A stretch of 11,956 bases of DNA from JAWVEV01 sp033856535 (GTDB lineage: Bacteria > Actinomycetota > Thermoleophilia > Miltoncostaeales > Miltoncostaeaceae): assembly GCA_033856535.1 (NCBI GenBank), contig JAWVEV010000060.1, positions 1 to 11,956 on the forward strand, in the 5' to 3' direction. Below the pieces are notes generated by a model. The model did no database searches. It had not been told where the DNA came from and saw only the letters and a list, made by a program, of their open reading frames with translations. Position numbers and translations under genes: made by a program. This document shows, one piece after another, positions 5,906 to 11,956 of this stretch. Position 1 is the first letter of the stretch, and each line of letters starts with the position of its first letter.

Positions 5906-7128
5906 CGCGCCGCCTCCGCCGCCGAGGTCCCGGCCCGCCGCCCGTACACCACCGTGTCGAGCAGCGAGTTCCCCATCAGGCGGTTCGCCCCGTGGACGCC
6001 GCCGGTGATCTCCCCCGCCGCGAAGAGCCCCGGCAGGGTGGTGGCCGCCCGCTCGTCGATCAGCAGGCCGCCGTTGCGATAGTGCAGCACCGGGTAGACC
6101 AGCACGCGCTCGCGCGTGATGTCGACCCCGGCCTTCAGGTAGCGGTTGTGCACGTAGGCGAGCCGGGCGGCGGTGAACCCCGCCCCGTTCTCGCGGTCGA
6201 TCGCCGGCGTGTCGAGCAAGACCCCCTCCTGGCCGTTCGGCGCCGCCAGCCCCCGGCCGGCGGCGACGGCGTCGATGATCCCCTGCGCGACCACGTCGCG
6301 CGGCGCGAGCTCATCCACGAAGCGCTCGCCGTCGCGGTCGTGCAGCGTCGCCCCGTATCCCCGCGTCGTCTCGGGGAGCGCATACCCGGCGAGCGCCTCC
6401 GGCCACACCGAGCCGGTCGGGTGGCGCTGCCAGCTGTCGATCTCCGTGCCCTCGGCGCCGAGCGCCAGCCCCATCCGGAGGACCTCGGGCGTCGCGTCCG
6501 GGTGGTTGGTGCTGCCCACCCCGATCGCGTCCGCCTCGCCGCGCAGCCCGCCCCCCGCCGCGAGCACCACGGCGCCGACGCGCAGGGTCCGCACCTCGCC
6601 GTTGCCGCCGGGCGCGAGCGAGGCCGTCCAGCCGTTCTCGGCCGGGGCGAGGCCTCGGAGCTCGGTCGACTCCCACACCTCGGCGTCACTCGCGCGCACC
6701 GCCTTCCGCAGCGCCTTGACCATCTCGGCGCCGGTGCGCTCGCCGGCCTGCAGCAGCCGCGGCCTGCTGGCGCCGCCGCAGCGCAGGATGCGCAGGCGCC
6801 CCTCGTCGCGGCTGAACGCCACGCCGATCGACTCGAGCCAGCGGATCGCCTCGGGGCCGCTCGCGGTGAGCGTCCGCACCAGCTCGGGACGGGCGGCGCG
6901 GTGGCCGGCGGCGAAGGTGTCCTCGAAGTGCGACTCGATCGAGTCGTCGTCGCCGAGCGCCGCCTGGATCCCGCCCTGGGCCCGCCCGGTGTTCGACGCG
7001 CCGAGGGCCGACTTGGTGGCCACCAGGACGCGCGCGCCCGCGTCGCGGGCCGCGATCGCCGCGCTCATGCCGGCGCCCCCGGACCCCACGACCAGGACGT
7101 CGAAGACCCCGTCGGCGCCTCGTGCCAC
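5902..7128 (-). CDS. Fumarate reductase/NadB-family flavoprotein lacking the C-terminal helical domain
   Basis: A 408-residue FAD-dependent oxidoreductase of the succinate dehydrogenase/fumarate reductase/L-aspartate oxidase family. The FAD-binding Rossmann motif is VLVVGSGGAG (11-20), with SNTGRAQGGIQAAL (45-58) next. Dicarboxylate active-site elements are present: HPTG (His236), ELAPRD (Arg277) and PVLHYRNGG (His349). The final FAD-contacting block GLFAAGEITGGVHGANR (367-383) and SLLDTVVYG end almost at the C terminus. NadB and SdhA proteins normally continue about 110 residues or more with a helical domain, absent here. The stop overlaps the comA start (ATGA), so this looks like the natural end rather than a frameshift. 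The start is a GTG without an obvious ribosome site. First gene of the operon with comA and sat. It could be a short aspartate oxidase, but nadA and nadC are not adjacent. It is not a clear AprA, since length and active-site motifs fit fumarate reductases better. The substrate is unknown. Confidence 0.85.
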   Translation of the reverse strand: MARGADGVFDVLVVGSGGAGMSAAIAARDAGARVLVATKSALGASNTGRAQGGIQAALGDDDSIESHFEDTFAAGHRAARPELVRTLTASGPEAIRWLESIGVAFSRDEGRLRILRCGGASRPRLLQAGERTGAEMVKALRKAVRASDAEVWESTELRGLAPAENGWTASLAPGGNGEVRTLRVGAVVLAAGGGLRGEADAIGVGSTNHPDATPEVLRMGLALGAEGTEIDSWQRHPTGSVWPEALAGYALPETTRGYGATLHDRDGERFVDELAPRDVVAQGIIDAVAAGRGLAAPNGQEGVLLDTPAIDRENGAGFTAARLAYVHNRYLKAGVDITRERVLVYPVLHYRNGGLLIDERAATTLPGLFAAGEITGGVHGANRLMGNSLLDTVVYGRRAGTSAAEAAR

Positions 7129-7163
7129 GGCGGCGATGCTAGCCGACTCCCACTTGAATACGA

Positions 7164-7171
7164 AATATAAT
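7164..7171. promoter_or_regulatory. Overlapping divergent -10 elements
   Basis: On the plus strand TATAAT (7166-7171) is a perfect -10 element, placing a start near 7178 for the secreted hydrolase. On the minus strand TATATT (7164-7169) is a near-perfect -10 for the flavoprotein operon, with a leader of about 29 bases. No convincing -35 hexamer was found for either direction at 17 bases. These lie in the most AT-rich stretch of the window (about 7153-7181), which stands out sharply from the GC-rich surroundings. Confidence 0.55.
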
Positions 7172-7181
7172 CCCTGCTTAT
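7167..7181. promoter_or_regulatory. LysR-box-like dyad in the flavoprotein/hydrolase divergent promoter
   Basis: ATAATCCCTGCTTAT is an inverted repeat (ATAA, 7-base spacer, TTAT) and satisfies the T-N11-A pattern of LysR-type operators. It overlaps the -10 elements of both divergent genes. The arms differ from the dyads upstream of lysR, so binding by the neighbouring regulator is only a possibility. Confidence 0.4.
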
Positions 7182-7208
7182 CCGACCGGCGTGTCGTACC
7201 CTACGCGC

Positions 7209-8165
7209 ATGGCCCGACGTCTGGGAGCGGTGCTCGCCGCGCTGCTCATGCTGCTGGGCGCCGCGACCGCGGCGGCGGAGCCCGTCCCGCCCGGATCGCT
7301 CTACCTGGCGCTCGGGGACTCGGTCGCGGCGGGCCACGGGCTCGGAGATCCGACCGACCAGCCCGACGCCGCGCTCTGCACGCGCTCCCAGCACGCCTAC
7401 CCGGCGCTGCTCGCGCGGTCGCCCTACTTCGCCAACCCGCTCGGGGCCGGCGGCAGCCTGGCCTGCAGCGGCGCCGTGAGCGCACACCTCTTCGGGGCGT
7501 CGCAGGTCGTCGTCGGGCCGAGCGGCCCGGTGGGGCTGGCGCCCCAGCTCGCCGTGGTGCGGGCGCTCGACCTCGCGCCGGCGACCGTCACGGTCACGGT
7601 CGGGGCGAACGACGTCCGCTACAACGCCGTGGTGGCCGCCTGCCTGAAGGAGCTCGGCTCGGGTCCCGGCGGGCCGTGCGCGCGGCAGGCCCCGACCGTG
7701 GCGCTGTCCCTCGAGAACCTCGACGAGAACCTCATCGAGCTCTTCGGGGACATCCAGGCCCTGCCGGGGAACCAGCGCATCTTCGCCACCGGCTACTACG
7801 ACCCGATCCCCGAGGACCTGACCGACCTGGGCGACGCGCTCGCCTGCGGCCTGTTCGGGATCAGCGTGCGCGACGCGCAGTACGACGGCGACTACGCCTA
7901 CATCCAGACCTATCTCGGGCTCCTGAACGGCACGATCGCGCGCGCGGCCGCGAGCTCGGGCGCCACGTACGTGGACATCACGCACGTCTTCGACGGCCAC
8001 CGCTTCTGCTCGGACGTGCCGTGGGCGGTGCCGCCCTCCGCCGCCACGGTGGCCGACGGGTCCGCGTTCCATCCGACGGCGCTCGGTCAGGAGGCCATCG
8101 CCCAGGCGCTGATCCGCGCGGCCGGGGGGACCACCCCGATGATCACGGGCGCCGAGGCCCCCTAG
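7209..8165 (+). CDS. Secreted SGNH/GDSL-family hydrolase (lipase/esterase)
   Basis: A 318-residue predicted exported serine hydrolase. The signal peptide is MARRLGAVLAALLMLLGAA, with a likely signal-peptidase I site after ATAAA (position 23). Block I is LALGDSVAAGHG (33-44) with catalytic Ser38, block III is VGANDV (131-136) with the oxyanion Asn134, and block V is FHPTALGQ with His288; Asp283 lies five residues before it. Six cysteines (57, 86, 145, 157, 213, 267) occur in three consecutive pairs, as in extracellular actinomycete SGNH lipases with three disulfides. The ATG at 7209 was preferred over the in-frame GTG at 7191 because it puts the basic n-region at the very N terminus; neither has a good ribosome site. 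It is transcribed divergently from the flavoprotein operon. Its stop shares CTAG with the stop of the convergent lysR-type gene. The ester substrate (lipid, cell-wall or plant polymer) is unknown. Confidence 0.88.
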   Translation: MARRLGAVLAALLMLLGAATAAAEPVPPGSLYLALGDSVAAGHGLGDPTDQPDAALCTRSQHAYPALLARSPYFANPLGAGGSLACSGAVSAHLFGASQVVVGPSGPVGLAPQLAVVRALDLAPATVTVTVGANDVRYNAVVAACLKELGSGPGGPCARQAPTVALSLENLDENLIELFGDIQALPGNQRIFATGYYDPIPEDLTDLGDALACGLFGISVRDAQYDGDYAYIQTYLGLLNGTIARAAASSGATYVDITHVFDGHRFCSDVPWAVPPSAATVADGSAFHPTALGQEAIAQALIRAAGGTTPMITGAEAP

Positions 8166-9094
8166 CCGCCGGCGGCGGCGTCGCCCGGGTCCGCGGCGGC
8201 CGGGCCCAGGCGCTCGCGGGCGAAGTCGAGGAAGGCGGCGGTGAGACGGGTCGGCGTGCGGCCGGCGTGGCGCACGGCGAGGAAGTCGCGGGTCAGGCCG
8301 GCGCCGCGCAGGGGCACGGCGGCGAGCAGGCCCTCGCGCACCTCGCGCTCGACCGCCAGGCGGGAGATCACGGTCATGCCGAGCCCGTCGAGCACCGCGG
8401 CCTTCACCGACTGCTGCAGGCCGAGCTCCATCGTGACCGACAGGTCGCGGTCGCGGACCCCGGCGGCGCGCATGGCGGCCTCGACCACCGAGCGCACGCC
8501 CGAGCCCTCCTGCTGCAGGATCATGGGCTCGCTGACCAGCTCCTCGAGCCCGACCGCATCGCGGGCGGCGAAGGGGTGGCCGGGCGGCACGATCGCCACC
8601 AGCTCGTCGCGCATGAACGGCTGGAAGACCAGGCCGCGCTGCGGGCGCACCGCGCCCACGACGCCCAGCTCGAGCTCGTCGTCGAGCACCCGCTCGCAGA
8701 CCGTCTGGGTGTCGCTGACCACCAGGCTCACCGTGACGTCGCCGTTCTCGCGCGAGAACGCGCCCAGCAGCCGTGGCAGCACCAGCTCGCCGGGGCCGGT
8801 GGACGACCCGAGGACGAGCCGGCCGGCCAGCGTGTTCCCGATCTCCCCCATCTCGCGGTGCAGCTCGGCCTCCAGGCCGATCATCCGCTTGGCGTAGCGG
8901 TAGACCACGTCGCCGGCCTCGGTGACGGCCACGCGCCGGCCGCCCCGGTCGAGCAGGCGGTGGCCCAGCAGCCGCTCGAGGGCGCGGATCTGGAACGAGA
9001 CGGCGGGCTGGGAGATCTCCAGCTCCTCGGCCGCCTGAGAGAAGGAGCCCCGGTCGACCACCATGCGGAAGGTGAGGAGGTGCCGGAGATCCAC
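8162..9094 (-). CDS. LysR-type transcriptional regulator (CysL/YeiE-like)
   Basis: A 310-residue DNA-binding regulator of normal LysR length. The N-terminal winged helix-turn-helix starts at the second residue (DLRHLLTFRMVVDRGSFSQA), with SQPAVSFQIRALERLLG (28-44) as the recognition region. The C-terminal periplasmic-binding-like sensor domain contains GSSTGPGE near the hinge and LQQEGSGVRSVVE in the effector pocket. That last motif is characteristic, from memory, of the CysL/YeiE/selenium-linked branch whose known members sense sulfite or control sulfur genes; that subgroup call is tentative. The GTG at 9094 is chosen because family homology begins there and GAGGA lies 10 bases upstream. The longer frame to 9208 adds 38 non-homologous residues and would cover the operators. 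Divergent from lon, with two T-N11-A dyads between, the classical LysR arrangement. It may control itself, lon, and possibly the sulfur operon. Confidence 0.93.
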   Translation of the reverse strand: MDLRHLLTFRMVVDRGSFSQAAEELEISQPAVSFQIRALERLLGHRLLDRGGRRVAVTEAGDVVYRYAKRMIGLEAELHREMGEIGNTLAGRLVLGSSTGPGELVLPRLLGAFSRENGDVTVSLVVSDTQTVCERVLDDELELGVVGAVRPQRGLVFQPFMRDELVAIVPPGHPFAARDAVGLEELVSEPMILQQEGSGVRSVVEAAMRAAGVRDRDLSVTMELGLQQSVKAAVLDGLGMTVISRLAVEREVREGLLAAVPLRGAGLTRDFLAVRHAGRTPTRLTAAFLDFARERLGPAAADPGDAAAGG

Positions 9095-9104
9095 GTCGGG
9101 TCGA

Positions 9105-9109
9105 TCCTC
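9105..9109 (-). promoter_or_regulatory. Ribosome-binding site deciding the lysR-type start
   Basis: The minus strand reads GAGGA, 10 bases before the GTG at 9094. This supports the shorter protein over a frame that continues upstream to 9208. Confidence 0.55.
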
Positions 9110-9130
9110 GCACACGCCTCGGGCGGCGCT

Positions 9131-9159
9131 TTGCAGATCACGGTTACGAGGAGTAACCT
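9131..9159 (+). promoter_or_regulatory. Candidate lon promoter
   Basis: TTGCAG (9131-9136) and TAACCT (9154-9159) are separated by exactly 17 bases and resemble housekeeping sigma-factor -35 and -10 hexamers. The predicted start is near 9166. The -10 overlaps the right half of the first dyad, so a protein bound there would be placed to block or remodel transcription. Confidence 0.45.
9142..9158. promoter_or_regulatory. Operator-like dyad 1, perfect
   Basis: GGTTACGAGGAGTAACC is a perfect 6-bp inverted repeat with a 5-base spacer. T9144 and A9156 give the T-N11-A spacing of LysR-type boxes. It lies in the lysR/lon divergent region, 27 bases from a second copy. Confidence 0.6.
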
Positions 9160-9168
9160 GCCGCCATT

Positions 9169-9185
9169 GGTTACGAAGAGTAAGC
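9169..9185. promoter_or_regulatory. Operator-like dyad 2, one mismatch
   Basis: GGTTACGAAGAGTAAGC repeats dyad 1 with one spacer change and one arm mismatch (position 9184). T9171 and A9183 keep the T-N11-A spacing. The start-to-start distance from dyad 1 is 27 bases, roughly two and a half helical turns. It would lie just downstream of the predicted lon transcription start. Confidence 0.55.
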
Positions 9186-9219
9186 CCGTGGGCCCTCCCA
9201 CGCGGCACGAGGAGACACG

Positions 9220-11559
<2,340 letters not shown>

Positions 11560-11569
11560 GTTGCTCCCG

Positions 11570-11941
11570 ATGGACGAGTGTCGCGACGAGGGGGGGCGGC
11601 TCCAGGGCCGCCACCCCGTCTGCCCCCGCTTCCAGCGCACGGCCGAGCTGCTCGGCCGGCGCTGGAGCGCGGCGGTCATCCGGGTGGCGCTGGAGGGCCC
11701 GGTGCGCTTCACCGAGATCCGCGAGTCGGTGGACGGCCTCAGCGCCCGCCTGCTCACCGAGCGGCTGCGCGAGCTGGAGGCGGCGGGGATGATCGAGCGC
11801 CGGCGCGACGACGCGACCGGCGCCGTCGTCTACCGGCTCACCGAGAAGGGCCGCGCCCTCTCCCGGATCCTCCGCGAGATCGAGGCCTGGGTCGACGACT
11901 GGGACGACCGGCCGGGCCCGCGCGCGGGCGAAGGCGGCTAG
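11570..11941 (+). CDS. HxlR-family winged-helix transcriptional regulator
   Basis: A 123-residue DNA-binding protein of normal HxlR length. The family signature runs from the N-terminal cysteine Cys18 in HPVCPRFQRTAELLGRRW (15-32) through AAVIRVALEGPVRFTEIR (34-51) to the recognition helix LSARLLTERLRELEAAG (57-73) and the wing IERRRDDATGAVVYRLTEKG (75-94). Several HxlR proteins use the conserved N-terminal cysteine to sense electrophiles or oxidants; Cys4 is a second cysteine here. The ATG at 11570 is preferred to the upstream TTG at 11561, because nothing homologous is added by the latter. The start is only 10 bases after the lon stop, with no strong ribosome site, which suggests cotranscription with lon. 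Targets are unknown. Only 15 bases of the window follow its stop. Confidence 0.9.
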   Translation: MDECRDEGGRLQGRHPVCPRFQRTAELLGRRWSAAVIRVALEGPVRFTEIRESVDGLSARLLTERLRELEAAGMIERRRDDATGAVVYRLTEKGRALSRILREIEAWVDDWDDRPGPRAGEGG

Positions 11942-11956
11942 CTCCGCCGGGCGGTG

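Noticed and set aside
5902..7128. Dissimilatory APS reductase alpha subunit (AprA)
   Set aside because: Attractive beside sat, but the protein is much shorter, has fumarate-reductase motifs HPTG and ELAPRD, and no ferredoxin-like AprB gene is nearby.
9095..9208. N-terminal extension of the LysR-type protein
   Set aside because: LysR homology starts at the GTG at 9094, and the extra residues would cover the operator dyads and promoter.
9095..9219. HspR (HAIR) or ClgR operator for lon
   Set aside because: Neither a CTTGAGT-N7-ACTCAAG-type element nor a ClgR-like motif is present. The dyads found fit a LysR box instead.

Overview
This window is very GC-rich, with dense coding, frequent GTG starts, 4-base start/stop overlaps between neighbouring genes, and an F420-type LLM oxidoreductase. 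Together these point to a high-GC actinobacterium. The glutamine synthetase, LLM and HxlR proteins suggest a deep-branching lineage such as Thermoleophilia, but that placement is only an inference. No tRNA, rRNA, CRISPR array, insertion sequence or phage gene was seen, and there is no gene-free stretch longer than about 125 bases.

Layout. (1) Bases 1-2191, plus strand: the 3' part of a class I glutamine synthetase gene, cut by the window's left edge, overlaps by 4 bases a helix-hairpin-helix DNA glycosylase gene. (2) Bases 2196-3874, minus strand: an AHSA1/SRPBCC-type protein and, upstream of it, an F420-type luciferase-like oxidoreductase resembling mycobacterial phthiodiolone ketoreductase. 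(3) Bases 3936-7128, minus strand: a three-gene, start/stop-overlapping operon in the order fumarate reductase/NadB-family flavoprotein, phosphosulfolactate synthase (ComA), ATP sulfurylase (Sat). A 14-bp hairpin follows it. (4) Bases 7129-7208: a strikingly AT-rich divergent promoter region. (5) Bases 7209-8165, plus strand: a secreted SGNH/GDSL hydrolase that converges on a minus-strand LysR-type regulator (8162-9094); the two stop codons share one CTAG. (6) Bases 9095-9219: the lysR/lon divergent region with two tandem copies of a 17-bp dyad fitting the T-N11-A LysR box. (7) Bases 9220-11941, plus strand: a Lon protease and an HxlR-type regulator 10 bases behind it.

The most interesting part is the flavoprotein-comA-sat operon. 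Sat activates sulfate to APS, and ComA-family enzymes join sulfite to phosphoenolpyruvate to make phosphosulfolactate, the first C-S bond of coenzyme M and sulfolactate synthesis. The flavoprotein keeps the dicarboxylate active-site residues of fumarate reductase/aspartate oxidase but lacks the C-terminal helical domain. The unit therefore looks like a compact, undescribed organosulfonate pathway. Its end product, its source of sulfite and the flavoprotein's substrate cannot be read from this window. A nearby LysR-type regulator with a sulfur-regulator-like sensor domain, and LysR-box-like dyads in both divergent promoter regions, give a plausible but unproven control circuit.
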